A stretch of DNA of 64,000 bases from Streptococcus pseudopneumoniae. Its GTDB lineage: Bacteria > Bacillota > Bacilli > Lactobacillales > Streptococcaceae. This document shows positions 8,637 through 16,487 of this stretch, one piece after another (the stretch's first letter is position 1; the number at the start of each line of letters is the position of its first letter). A program made the position numbers and the translations under genes. The DNA lies in the NCBI RefSeq assembly GCF_001074565.1, contig NZ_JUQX01000045.1, positions 25,406-89,405 of the forward strand, given 5' to 3'. The notes below the pieces were generated by a model. The model did no database searches. It saw only the letters and a program-made list of their open reading frames with translations, and was not told where the DNA came from.

Positions 8637-9401
8637 TTAGAAAAGGTATAATTCTTTTAACTTTTCGTTAATTTTGTCCAATGTGTTATCAGATACTTTC
8701 ATTTTTCCGATTGGATCTAATCTATTTTTCTTTAAAATTCTATCTTTGCTGATTGTTTGAAGGTTATTACACTTGGCATAAGAACGCTTAATGTATTTTT
8801 TGTAGTATTGAGTTAATTCAATAACGTCATTTATTTCTGATTGTGTCCGTTTAAGGTTATCATCGTCTATTATCTTAGGTTGAATTATTTCGTTTGAAAA
8901 TTGTTCTGTATAAGCTTGGTAGACATCCGATAAGGCAGCTTCAGTAATTGCATTATTGGAATCTAAATATTTTAGGTAGGCAAATAATTCTTTGTGTAAT
9001 TTTTCAATATATTCATCAAGCAAAATAGAAGGATATTCCGCAATGACTTCGTCTATGAGTACAGTATCTATTTGATTTTTAGATGTTAGAGGAATTACTG
9101 TAAGTGTTTTTTTATAGGGACTATCTACTTTGTCTAAGACAATAGCCCAATGATTATTTGATAATTCTCCGCCTATATTTACACCGAACTCTACAAATAC
9201 CAGAGAACCACGACTGAATTTCCAATATTTTCTTTTTTGAGTCTTGGCTTCAAATAAGAATTGTTCAGATTGTCTTTTAACTGCTGGTGCAAGAAATCTG
9301 TATTTAGAAGATGTATGCTTTGCTTTACCAAGTTTATAGAGTTTTTCAACTTCTATGTAGTTTTGTTTGGTTTGTTCAAAATATGGATTTTCTTTGTTCA
9401 T
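8637..9401 (-). CDS. PemK/MazF-like toxin family protein
   Basis: The N-terminal half carries a PemK/MazF-type beta-barrel signature: GSLVFVEFGVNIGGELSNNH, then WAIVLDK, then TLTVIPLTSK. This family is usually an mRNA endoribonuclease. At 254 residues it is about twice the length of classical MazF, with a Lys-rich helical C-terminal half of unknown role. No small antitoxin gene adjoins it; the nearest genes are the DUF4177 protein upstream and the integrase downstream. It may be a solitary toxin, be controlled by its own C-terminal domain, or be a non-toxic derivative. Confidence 0.72.
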   Translation of the reverse strand: MNKENPYFEQTKQNYIEVEKLYKLGKAKHTSSKYRFLAPAVKRQSEQFLFEAKTQKRKYWKFSRGSLVFVEFGVNIGGELSNNHWAIVLDKVDSPYKKTLTVIPLTSKNQIDTVLIDEVIAEYPSILLDEYIEKLHKELFAYLKYLDSNNAITEAALSDVYQAYTEQFSNEIIQPKIIDDDNLKRTQSEINDVIELTQYYKKYIKRSYAKCNNLQTISKDRILKKNRLDPIGKMKVSDNTLDKINEKLKELYLF

Positions 9402-9587
9402 TTTAATTCTCTCTACATATGCCCACGATTTCGCCGATGGTTTAGAAGATATTAGTCATCTCTATTTGTCAATTTTGCCGTTTTTTGCGCTTTAGTCTGT
9501 AAAATTGGCTTTCTATTTTTCACTTTCCCTTGTTTTTGCACAATAGACCTTAGAAATATGGGCACTATTGGCGAATATGGGGGATTT

Positions 9588-9857
9588 TTATAGAATCTTC
9601 TCAAAAACCATTGTGGCCTGGATACGGTTTCCACCACCCAGTCCTTTGCTTCCACCATTGGCGGTTGTGATGGTATGTAGGCGATAACCTTTTGATGCTT
9701 GCTTATTGATAACATCTTCTAACTCTGTAAGGTTTCCTGATCCAGTTCCGAAAAACTTTTCTTTCAAAGTTACCTGAAGGACAACGTAGTGTAGTCCATT
9801 TGCTCCAGATGCAGTAGAAAAACTACCTTCTTGTTTTACAGTGTCAAAAAATCCCAT
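9588..9857 (-). CDS. DUF4177-like small protein
   Basis: An 89-residue protein beginning MGFFDTVKQEGSF, with a beta-rich pattern and the ELEDVINKQASKGYRLHTI stretch typical of DUF4177 proteins in phages and plasmids. Its ATG is four bases after the repressor stop and has AAAGGAG upstream, so it is co-transcribed with the repressor. Function is unknown. The leader-side gap 9402-9587 contains a second GGCGAATATGGGG motif (9570-9582). Confidence 0.75.
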   Translation of the reverse strand: MGFFDTVKQEGSFSTASGANGLHYVVLQVTLKEKFFGTGSGNLTELEDVINKQASKGYRLHTITTANGGSKGLGGGNRIQATMVFEKIL

Positions 9858-9861
9858 GGGG

Positions 9862-10422
9862 TTACTCCTTTTCTTTGTCTCTCTCAGATAGTTTTTGAAC
9901 TAAATCAAAAGCTATTTTTTTATCATAGTCATTTAAAGAAATATAGTTGATTAAAATATCTGCAAAATTTGTATTGTTCTCTTTATCAGCATTTATTAGT
10001 TCTTCAATTGTAAACATATACGATGGGATATGATTAAGCAATCCTTTTCCAAAATTGTTATACTTTACAGGATTATTTATATGTTCTTCAACGTTTTTGT
10101 ACGCTGAACTAAGTTCATTTATTTTTTCAATATCTATATCATTAAGTAATTTTTTAAATTCGTTACTTTGGATTATTTTTAAAATATTTTGTTCATCTTC
10201 ATGTCCCAATAAGTGGCCAACGCTTACCCCAAAGTGGTTAGCGAGTAGCTGGGCTTTATCTGGTTTGATAGTATGTTTATTATTTTCCCAATTAGATATC
10301 ACCATTTTGGATATTGGTTTTTCGTTTTCTTTTAGTTCTTTATTTATTATTTGAGCTAATTCATCTTGAGTTATTCCCTCTTTGGTTCTTAGAATCTTTA
10401 GCCTATTTTTTATTGTTGACAT
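9862..10422 (-). CDS. CI-like XRE-family repressor
   Basis: A 186-residue protein with an N-terminal HTH_3/XRE domain (IKNRLKILRTKEGITQDELAQ and SKMVISNWENNKH) and a C-terminal helical region without a visible LexA-type Ser/Lys protease dyad. It is divergent from the Cro-like gene at 10564, and the intergenic region holds matching inverted operator sites. It is the likely master repressor of the satellite. Because it lacks a LexA-like protease domain, derepression may be by a helper-phage protein rather than by RecA; this is inference. Confidence 0.85.
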   Translation of the reverse strand: MSTIKNRLKILRTKEGITQDELAQIINKELKENEKPISKMVISNWENNKHTIKPDKAQLLANHFGVSVGHLLGHEDEQNILKIIQSNEFKKLLNDIDIEKINELSSAYKNVEEHINNPVKYNNFGKGLLNHIPSYMFTIEELINADKENNTNFADILINYISLNDYDKKIAFDLVQKLSERDKEKE

Positions 10423-10461
10423 TTTATCACCTCAGTTAAATTATAACCGCTAAAAAAACTT

Positions 10462-10543
10462 TTGTAAAGTTTTTATTTATTTTCTCTTGACAGGTAAAGA
10501 AAAACATTATATACTTGGTCTAAGTAAAGATAAACTTTACAAA
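10462..10543. promoter_or_regulatory. Divergent lysogeny switch: operators and rightward promoter
   Basis: TTTGTAAAGTTT (10462-10473) and its exact inverse AAACTTTACAAA (10532-10543) flank the rightward promoter TTGACA (10488-10493), 16-bp spacer, TATACT (10510-10515). This fits repressor operators upstream and downstream of the early promoter, allowing looping or dual occupancy. The leftward repressor promoter should overlap the first site. Confidence 0.75.
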
Positions 10544-10563
10544 CAAGAAAGGAGGGAACTGTA

Positions 10564-10749
10564 TTGCTTATCACCTCAACACAAGCAAAAGCAATTCGCC
10601 GAAAGCAAGCGGACAAGAATTTGACTGCTAAAAGAGCCAGCGAGGAAATTGGAGTGAATCCAATTACTTACAGGAAAATCCGAGACGGAGGCGAAGTAAA
10701 GCCTAGCATTTACCAAAAAGCCATGCAGTGGCTTGCTGAAGATTACTAG
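10564..10749 (+). CDS. Cro-like small HTH protein
   Basis: A 61-residue helix-turn-helix protein (LTAKRASEEIGVNPITYRKI). It starts at TTG 10564, a choice decided by the strong ribosome site GGAGGG at 10551-10556, seven bases upstream. As the first gene of the rightward operon opposite the repressor, it is probably the Cro-type antagonist or an AlpA-like activator. Confidence 0.78.
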   Translation: MLITSTQAKAIRRKQADKNLTAKRASEEIGVNPITYRKIRDGGEVKPSIYQKAMQWLAEDY

Positions 10750-10781
10750 AAAGGGGCATAAGACAGAGTCTAGAAATATTT

Positions 10782-10884
10782 TGCTTGCTACCTATGGCAG
10801 TATCAAGGGTTTGTAGGGGTTTATTCTCTCCTAAATTTTCCCTACCTCAATGATTTACTTTGGTACTGTTTTAGGTGGCAAGCA
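10782..10884 (+). other. Nested inverted repeat between cro-like and rha-like genes
   Basis: TGCTTGCTACCTA (10782-10794) pairs with TAGGTGGCAAGCA (10872-10884) with one mismatch, and CAGTA/TACTG extends the stem. An inner GTAGGG/CCCTAC pair (10813-10818, 10840-10845) lies in the loop. No coding sequence covers it. It could be an RNA control element in the early transcript or a DNA site. Confidence 0.6.
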
Positions 10885-10911
10885 CTGACAAAAGAAGAAA
10901 GGAGCGAACCA

Positions 10912-11514
10912 ATGGAACTGGTTTACATGGACGGCAAGAAAGAGCCGTATACACTGAGCAGTGTCGTAGCAGAATGCACTGGATTGCAACATCACACAAT
11001 AACCAAGACAATCCGCAAACATCAAGTAAGGTTTGAACGGTTCGGAAAGGTTGGATTTAAAATCCAAGCTATGGAAAGCGGTCAGAATACTAAGGATTAT
11101 ATTTTGAATGAGCAACAAGCGACCTTGTTAGTTACATTCTTAAAAAATACTGAGCAAGTGGCCAACTTCAAAACTAATCTTGTCAAAGCCTTCTTTGAAA
11201 TGCGTGATGAACTTTCTAAACGCTACCTTCAAAGAGAACTGGAAAAACCAAAGCGTAAAAGCTTAACTGAAGCTATTCAAACATGGGAGAAAGCCCCCAA
11301 GCATGCCTATAGCACCCTGACAAACTTACTGCTAAAGGGAGTGACAGGGAAGAATAAAGCGCAACTAATGAAGGAGCGAGAAAGTAAGAACGGTATTGAT
11401 GGCTTGACAAGTGTAGAGCTGACAAACTACCAACGTTTGGAAGATATGGCAATAGCTATGATTAACTTGAATAGGGGGTATTCAGAAATTAAGGAATTAA
11501 TTTTTAAAGTATAG
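10912..11514 (+). CDS. Rha-family phage regulatory protein
   Basis: A 200-residue protein whose first 100 residues match the phage pRha pattern: YTLSSVVAECTGLQHHTI, later KDYILNEQQATLLVTFLKN and VKAFFEMRDEL. The C-terminal half is basic and helical. Rha-like proteins regulate phage or satellite development. It is the second gene of the rightward early operon, and GAAAGGAG lies just before the start. Confidence 0.78.
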   Translation: MELVYMDGKKEPYTLSSVVAECTGLQHHTITKTIRKHQVRFERFGKVGFKIQAMESGQNTKDYILNEQQATLLVTFLKNTEQVANFKTNLVKAFFEMRDELSKRYLQRELEKPKRKSLTEAIQTWEKAPKHAYSTLTNLLLKGVTGKNKAQLMKERESKNGIDGLTSVELTNYQRLEDMAIAMINLNRGYSEIKELIFKV

Positions 11515-11525
11515 GAGTATGGAAA

Positions 11526-11786
11526 ATGGAAAATGAATTTAAGACAGTTACAAATGCCAAAGGGTTAGAAATTCCCAAGTATTTCAAGGATTTTAAAAAG
11601 CTAGTTGAGAAAGACAGACAACTAGCCGAATATCTTTGTATGAACTATGAGGACTTAGAAAGTGAAGACCTGGGCGCATTTCTTGAAATGGTGAAGCAGG
11701 GATTCAGCTGGATTCTGGATCTTATCGATAGTAAAGATTTGATTTATAAACCACAGTCGGGTAGTAATCATGCAAAAAGAAAATAA
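11526..11786 (+). CDS. Hypothetical satellite protein
   Basis: An 86-residue acidic helical protein (MENEFKTVTNAKGLEIPKY...). It starts 11 bp after the rha-like gene with GGAG upstream. No family was recognised. It is cotranscribed with early regulators and may be a control protein. Confidence 0.6.
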   Translation: MENEFKTVTNAKGLEIPKYFKDFKKLVEKDRQLAEYLCMNYEDLESEDLGAFLEMVKQGFSWILDLIDSKDLIYKPQSGSNHAKRK

Positions 11787-11913
11787 AAAAATCACTTGCT
11801 CAAATTTTAGACGAGGCGAGCAAGCGACAAGATTAAGGATATAGAAATTTTTTCTATGCTTTGATTATAGCAAAAAATATCTATTCTATCAAATACCTAA
11901 AGAAAAACCGAAG

Positions 11914-11943
11914 AGCAGGCAAGCAATTAGAAAAGGTTTTGAA
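11914..11943. repeat. 30-bp direct repeat, copy 2
   Basis: This is an exact copy of 8347-8376 in the same orientation, 3.57 kb away. It lies in the 336-bp stretch 11787-12122, where I see no convincing gene. An open frame across it (11861-12142) has poor composition and no ribosome site. Confidence 0.85.
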
Positions 11944-12122
11944 ATCAAGCGCTGACAGGGTGATTCTAAGGCCTTGTTTAGCTGAAAGATGGGTAATTAC
12001 TCATGAAACACCGCTACAAGCGTTCGCCAACTTGGGGCCACTGCCCAGCGTTTGGAGTGGTGAAGCATACCATATAGAAAACAGGCAAGAAAAAGGACAA
12101 GGAAAGGCTAATGGAGAAAAAT

Positions 12123-12323
12123 ATGACTCTAGATCTAGATAACATGACACGATCAGAATTTGACAAGCTAATGACTAAAATCAAGGATAAACATCCGAAC
12201 CTCTTTCAGTTCATCATTGACTTTTTAGATGATAAAGTAACTTCTGAAGAGGTGTACGACTTTCTGAAGATGAAGCGAAGCTATCAAGTAAATTATATCA
12301 AGAATTACAAAGCGAGGGCATAG
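12123..12323 (+). CDS. Hypothetical small acidic protein
   Basis: A 66-residue protein (MTLDLDNMTRSEFDKLM...), helical, with a C-terminal basic segment. The start at 12123 has GGAG seven bases upstream; an ATG at 12111 is possible. It belongs to the satellite early operon. No family was recognised. Confidence 0.55.
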   Translation: MTLDLDNMTRSEFDKLMTKIKDKHPNLFQFIIDFLDDKVTSEEVYDFLKMKRSYQVNYIKNYKARA

Positions 12324-12324
12324 C

Positions 12325-12534
12325 ATGAATGAACTAGATTTAAGCAATACACAGGCGCTTATTTTTACCGTGATATTGATTGACTTTCTCATGTATTTAA
12401 ACCACCGAGACCACAAAAAAAGCGCCCAAATCGAGCGAGAAAGTACACAGACGATAGAAACAACTATCGAGGATTTAAGCCCTGATTATGGGCGATATAT
12501 TCAGCTTGCAGCGGTTAAGCCATGGGGGTACTAA
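12325..12534 (+). CDS. Hypothetical small membrane protein
   Basis: A 69-residue protein with one hydrophobic segment (ALIFTVILIDFLMYL) followed by a charged tail. It begins directly after the previous gene. Function is unknown; it resembles small membrane proteins of phage early regions. Confidence 0.5.
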   Translation: MNELDLSNTQALIFTVILIDFLMYLNHRDHKKSAQIERESTQTIETTIEDLSPDYGRYIQLAAVKPWGY

Positions 12535-12535
12535 G

Positions 12536-12808
12536 ATGTTTGAAAAAATGATTGAAGATTTAAAGTCTAAGATTTTGGAGGCAGTGGAACGGTATTTAAA
12601 AAGCCATGAGAAAGTACCTCAAAAAAGATTAGATTTGATCAGCAAGGTGGAATTAAAGGAAGAACTGGGCATAGGAGATAAAACCTTGATAAAATGGGAA
12701 GGTGCGGGACTACCACAGTATATACCGCCTATTGAAGATACTAGAAAAGCGTATTATAAAATCTCAGATGTTTTAAAGTTTTTGGGGGTAGATGATGGCA
12801 AAGACTAA
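12536..12808 (+). CDS. HTH protein, excisionase- or primase-associated type
   Basis: A 90-residue protein with a winged-helix/MerR-like segment (LISKVELKEELGIGDKTLIKW) and a C-terminal YKISDVLKFLG motif. The start at 12536 excludes an N-terminal stretch that overlaps the preceding gene in another frame. It overlaps the replication gene start by 14 bp. It may be the satellite excisionase or a replication accessory factor. Confidence 0.6.
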   Translation: MFEKMIEDLKSKILEAVERYLKSHEKVPQKRLDLISKVELKEELGIGDKTLIKWEGAGLPQYIPPIEDTRKAYYKISDVLKFLGVDDGKD

Positions 12809-13685
12809 AGTATATTTTTGGTTGAAAATTGATAAGAAATTTTTTGACAACCTATTTATTAAGCGTCTAAAAAGTATGCCTGGTGGCTATACCATGACAG
12901 TGATCTATATGCGCATGATGTTAGAAAGTCTTGAAAGTGATTGTATTCTGTATTACGAAGGGTACTTTGAAACCTTAAAAGAAGAACTGGCCTTGAAATT
13001 AGATGTTTCTGAAGATGATATATCTATGACTATAGCTTATTTTACGCAATGTGGCCTGATTCAGATTGATGAAGATAAAAATGCCGAGTTAACACAAGCA
13101 AAAGCTTTGGTACAACAAGAAACAAACCACGCTGCATATATGAGAAGCTACCGCAAAGAGCAACAAGAGAAAGAAAATAATCTTACATTGTTATCTAATA
13201 ATTTTACAACGTTATCTACATGTAAGACAGAGAAAGAGATAGATAAAGAGAAAGAGTTAGAGCAAGATTTAAAGTTAGATATAAATAAAGAATATATAGT
13301 CGAGGGAACCTCGCCTAATGAGCAAAGCTCATCTTTCACTTTTCCTACTTGGCTTGAAGAAACAGCTATAAAAGATTTAGAGAAAACAAAACATAAAGAA
13401 CTTTGGATTCCTATTGTTTATCTGAATCAAGTAGCTAATAAGAGGTATAAGTTTGTTGATAAGACAAAAAGGCTTTTACTAGCACGATTCAAAGAAGGCT
13501 ATACACTTGAAGATTTTAAACAGGTGATAGATATTAAAACGGCAGAATGGAAGGATAGTCCTGAATTTTCTAAATATCTGAGACCAGAAACACTTTTCGG
13601 ATCTAAGTTTGACGGTTATTTGAATCAAAAGCCTAAAACCATAAAAGGGAAGTCCGAAGACAACTTTCCAGATCTACCATTTTAG
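12795..13685 (+). CDS. Phage replisome organiser (DnaD/Rep_org-like)
   Basis: A 296-residue protein with the N-terminal phage replisome organiser pattern: KVYFWLKIDKKFFDN, then GGYTMTVIYMRMM. A charged linker follows and then a C-terminal domain (FKEGYTLEDFKQVIDIK) resembling DnaD/DnaB2 C-terminal regions. It probably binds the satellite origin and recruits the helicase loader encoded next. GGGGG precedes the start. Satellite replication is therefore probably theta-type using host helicase, by inference. Confidence 0.8.
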   Translation: MAKTKVYFWLKIDKKFFDNLFIKRLKSMPGGYTMTVIYMRMMLESLESDCILYYEGYFETLKEELALKLDVSEDDISMTIAYFTQCGLIQIDEDKNAELTQAKALVQQETNHAAYMRSYRKEQQEKENNLTLLSNNFTTLSTCKTEKEIDKEKELEQDLKLDINKEYIVEGTSPNEQSSSFTFPTWLEETAIKDLEKTKHKELWIPIVYLNQVANKRYKFVDKTKRLLLARFKEGYTLEDFKQVIDIKTAEWKDSPEFSKYLRPETLFGSKFDGYLNQKPKTIKGKSEDNFPDLPF

Positions 13686-13696
13686 GAGTTGCAAAG

Positions 13697-14542
13697 ATGA
13701 AGGAACAATTTAAAGAATTTAATAACAGAAAAATATCGGATAAGGTTTGCGATATTCACCAGGTAAATTATTGGGAAATTTCTGTACCAGTGTTAGGGAG
13801 TTCAGAAAGGAAAGTACAAGCATTTTGCCCGGAGTGTGTGAAGGGAGAGATTAAACAAAAAGAGCAAGACTTATTACAGCAGTTCGAGGATAGACAGGCT
13901 TACTTTAAAACTTATGATGTCTTAATGCGTGACAGTACGATTCCTAACGAGTTGAAGGGGGCAACGTTTGATAATTTCTTTGTTAAGACGACAGAAGAGC
14001 ATCAGATGTTAGAGTTTGTAAAGGGGCAAGTCCAGAAGTACCTTGCAGGTATGACAGGAAATACTTTAATCAGCGGTAGCACAGGAATAGGGAAAAGTCA
14101 TTTATCTCTTGCCCTGGCCAAAGAAATCAATGAGAGCTTCAGAGAGAAGAACGAGCCTAAGAGTGTCTTGTTTGTCAGCTTAACCGAGATTATCAAGCAG
14201 ATAAAAGAAGGCTGGGCTTATGGAAGAAATGCAAATTTAACAGAGTATGAGGCGGTTAAAAAGCTTGTTGATGTTGATTTTCTAATCATCGATGACCTGG
14301 GGGCAAAAAATGGGACGGTAACACCTAAGAGCGATTGGGAACAGGATTTCTTGTTTGATATTATCAATAATCGAGAAACTACGATTTTCAACACGAACCT
14401 AGATAGTAGTGAACTGCGAACGGTATACAATGCTAGAAATTCAAGTAGAATTTTGAAAGGTTTAGAAGGGAACACTTTCAAGGCTTTTACGATCAAAGAT
14501 AAGAGATACACTATAAACACAGTGAGGGGAGAATATCAATGA
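13697..14542 (+). CDS. DnaC-like helicase loader ATPase
   Basis: A 281-residue AAA+ protein. The N-terminus has a possible Zn site (CDIHQVNYWE and CPECVKG), then Walker A SGSTGIGKSHL near residue 132 and Walker B FLIIDDLGAK near residue 196. It matches IstB/DnaC phage helicase loaders. It lies 11 bp after the organiser gene and forms the replication module with it. Confidence 0.9.
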   Translation: MKEQFKEFNNRKISDKVCDIHQVNYWEISVPVLGSSERKVQAFCPECVKGEIKQKEQDLLQQFEDRQAYFKTYDVLMRDSTIPNELKGATFDNFFVKTTEEHQMLEFVKGQVQKYLAGMTGNTLISGSTGIGKSHLSLALAKEINESFREKNEPKSVLFVSLTEIIKQIKEGWAYGRNANLTEYEAVKKLVDVDFLIIDDLGAKNGTVTPKSDWEQDFLFDIINNRETTIFNTNLDSSELRTVYNARNSSRILKGLEGNTFKAFTIKDKRYTINTVRGEYQ

Positions 14543-14700
14543 ATGATGATAAAATGCGATTTGCAACAGAAAAAGGCTTTGTTGTCTATGAAAAATGTGG
14601 TATAATAGAGATAGAAAAAGTTCCAAGTTTTGGAGAAGTTACTTTATTCTATTCAGATGGGAAGTTTACCCATCTAGTCAAAAAAGAAACTAAAAAATAA
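14539..14700 (+). CDS. Small DUF3954-like protein
   Basis: A 53-residue protein (MNDDKMRFATEKGF...) whose ATG overlaps the dnaC-like stop (ATGA), showing translational coupling. The segment GIIEIEKVPSFGEVTLF followed by a short basic tail resembles the DUF3954 phage family. Role unknown. Confidence 0.65.
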   Translation: MNDDKMRFATEKGFVVYEKCGIIEIEKVPSFGEVTLFYSDGKFTHLVKKETKK

Positions 14701-14718
14701 GTCTATTGAGAACAACTC

Positions 14719-14764
14719 AGGGACATACCGTAAGCATATAATGCTAGTGGTATGTCCCTTTTTG
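14719..14764 (+). terminator. Terminator after satellite replication module
   Basis: AGGGACATACC (14719-14729) and GGTATGTCCCT (14749-14759) form an 11-bp stem followed by T5. It separates the early module from the capsid-related genes. Confidence 0.9.
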
Positions 14765-14789
14765 TTTGCATAGAAAGGGGGTGAGGGAG

Positions 14790-15020
14790 ATGTCAGGAGA
14801 TACTTCTTTAGGGTATGTAGTAGCCAATAAGTTTTCTATGGACCCAGATAAAAGACAGAAAATCTTTTCTCAGTGTAAAAAAGAAGATGATAGCTTAGAA
14901 CAACGGAAACAAGAAATACTAGAAAAATATGCTAACAAACAAGACAAATCAAAATCTAGAAAAAATGATTCTAAAGGCTCGGAGAGTCATAAAAGAAAAG
15001 CTAAGAGCAAAGAATTTTAG
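14790..15020 (+). CDS. Hypothetical basic protein upstream of capsid gene
   Basis: A 76-residue, Lys/Ser-rich, disordered-looking protein (MSGDTSLGYVVANKF...). The start at 14790 follows a G-rich ribosome site. It precedes the capsid-like gene. It could be a scaffold-type or nucleic-acid-binding factor, but no family was recognised. Confidence 0.55.
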   Translation: MSGDTSLGYVVANKFSMDPDKRQKIFSQCKKEDDSLEQRKQEILEKYANKQDKSKSRKNDSKGSESHKRKAKSKEF

Positions 15021-15068
15021 AAAAAATTATAAACAAAAATCAGATATTAAAAGATAAAGGAGCAAAAA

Positions 15069-15929
15069 ATGACAACTAACTTAGTTAAACAAAAAGAAAA
15101 TTTAGAAGCTTATATCCGAAGTACAGGTTATAACACTAGAGGGATGAACGTAGAAAATAATCATGTACTCATTGAAAAACCAATACTTGATAGTTATGAA
15201 GATGAACATCAACGTAAAGAGCTGGTTGATCTAGTAAATGTTATTGAGACTCGTACCCGTGGTGGGAAGTATGAAGTAACTGACTTTGAATCTGATTCAT
15301 TACAAGAAGTTAGCGAAAATTCGGTTGAGAGAACAGAAGCAGATAAAAAGAAAACTATCAGCGTTGATTACTTAGTTAAATTATTCAGTGGAAAACTTGA
15401 TTTTTCACAGGAACAATTAGATGATGGCCAATATAATTTAACGGATTTTCTTGGTAAGAAGATTATTAAATTAAAACGTAGAACACGAAATAGAGAGATT
15501 GGCAAAATTCTCCAAACTGCGAAAGTGCAGACTGCTACAAGTATGGACGACTTGAAATCTATTGTTTCTTTAATCAATCCAGAGCGCAATGTATCTATGG
15601 TTGTTAGTCAATCACTATTTAGTGTCTTAGAAAAAATGAAAGACACTTCAGGAAATTATCTTCTTAAAGTTGATAAAGAGACAGGAACAAGTGAAACATT
15701 CTTTGTAGATAACTTTTTAATTGTAGATGATACAACCTTAGGGAATAAAGGTGACAAAAAAGGCTTTATCGGAGATCTAGAAAATTTTGTTACTTTGTTT
15801 GACCGAAAGAAAGATACACTTAGCTGGGTGAATGCGAATGACTATTTTGGAAAACGGTTGATTTTACATACCCGTTTTGATGTAAAAAAAGTTGAAGAAG
15901 ATTGTGGTTACTTTATTCAATGGAACTAG
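15069..15929 (+). CDS. HK97-fold major capsid protein homologue
   Basis: A 286-residue protein. Its C-terminal 180 residues follow the HK97 capsid pattern: VVSQSLFSVLEKMKD, then SGNYLLKVDKETG, DNFLIVDDTTLG, GDLENFVTLFDRKKDTL and a terminal RFDVKKVEEDCGYF. The N-terminal part is charged and could act as a delta-like segment. In a satellite without portal or terminase, such a protein could remodel helper capsids or form a satellite-sized capsid. Function is inferred from fold resemblance. Confidence 0.7.
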   Translation: MTTNLVKQKENLEAYIRSTGYNTRGMNVENNHVLIEKPILDSYEDEHQRKELVDLVNVIETRTRGGKYEVTDFESDSLQEVSENSVERTEADKKKTISVDYLVKLFSGKLDFSQEQLDDGQYNLTDFLGKKIIKLKRRTRNREIGKILQTAKVQTATSMDDLKSIVSLINPERNVSMVVSQSLFSVLEKMKDTSGNYLLKVDKETGTSETFFVDNFLIVDDTTLGNKGDKKGFIGDLENFVTLFDRKKDTLSWVNANDYFGKRLILHTRFDVKKVEEDCGYFIQWN

Positions 15930-15938
15930 GAGAAAGAA

Positions 15939-16487
15939 ATGGATATTAATCAAGTATTTGAAACACTGGATGATCTAGATAATAAAAAAAGTAAGATTAA
16001 TTCAGCACGAGAACAGTTAAGCGAAAAAAGGAAGAGTCTTTTAGGCAATCAAACAGTTTCATTTGAGAATATAGATTCTTTTTTGTCAAATAACTTAGAA
16101 TCTTTAGAAAAGCTGGAAAAGATGGAAAAAGCTATTAATTCTCTTCAGGAAAAATATAATAGTGATTTTTCAGAAGCTAAAGCAGTCATCTTTGAATACA
16201 TTTTTAAAGAAACTAAGCAACGGATGGAAACTAAGAAGATCTATAAACAATACCGAAAGAAACTTAGACGAATTCTGGACGCATATGATGAAATTCAAGA
16301 ACTAAAGAAGGATGTAGAAGAAATCCATGCAGGTGTAGTCAGGGAAATAAGTCAGAAACATTCTCTATTGCTATATCGAACGGAAGTAAGTCCGCGTACT
16401 GTCTTACCATTCTTAAACCCTGATATTAGCGGGTGGATGAATTTTTATAAGGAATATCGGGACATTAAAGAGTATTTAGAAAAATAG
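15939..16487 (+). CDS. Hypothetical coiled-coil protein after capsid gene
   Basis: A 182-residue protein with long heptad-rich helices (residues about 10-150) and a short C-terminal Pro/Trp segment. It starts nine bases after the capsid-like gene with AGGAG upstream, so the two are co-translated. A scaffold or capsid-size factor is a reasonable guess; no family was recognised. Confidence 0.6.
   Translation: MDINQVFETLDDLDNKKSKINSAREQLSEKRKSLLGNQTVSFENIDSFLSNNLESLEKLEKMEKAINSLQEKYNSDFSEAKAVIFEYIFKETKQRMETKKIYKQYRKKLRRILDAYDEIQELKKDVEEIHAGVVREISQKHSLLLYRTEVSPRTVLPFLNPDISGWMNFYKEYRDIKEYLEK

Noticed and set aside
11861..12142. Open frame of 93 codons in the satellite
   Set aside because: It runs across the 30-bp repeat, lacks a ribosome site, has unusual composition and overlaps the better-supported gene at 12123.
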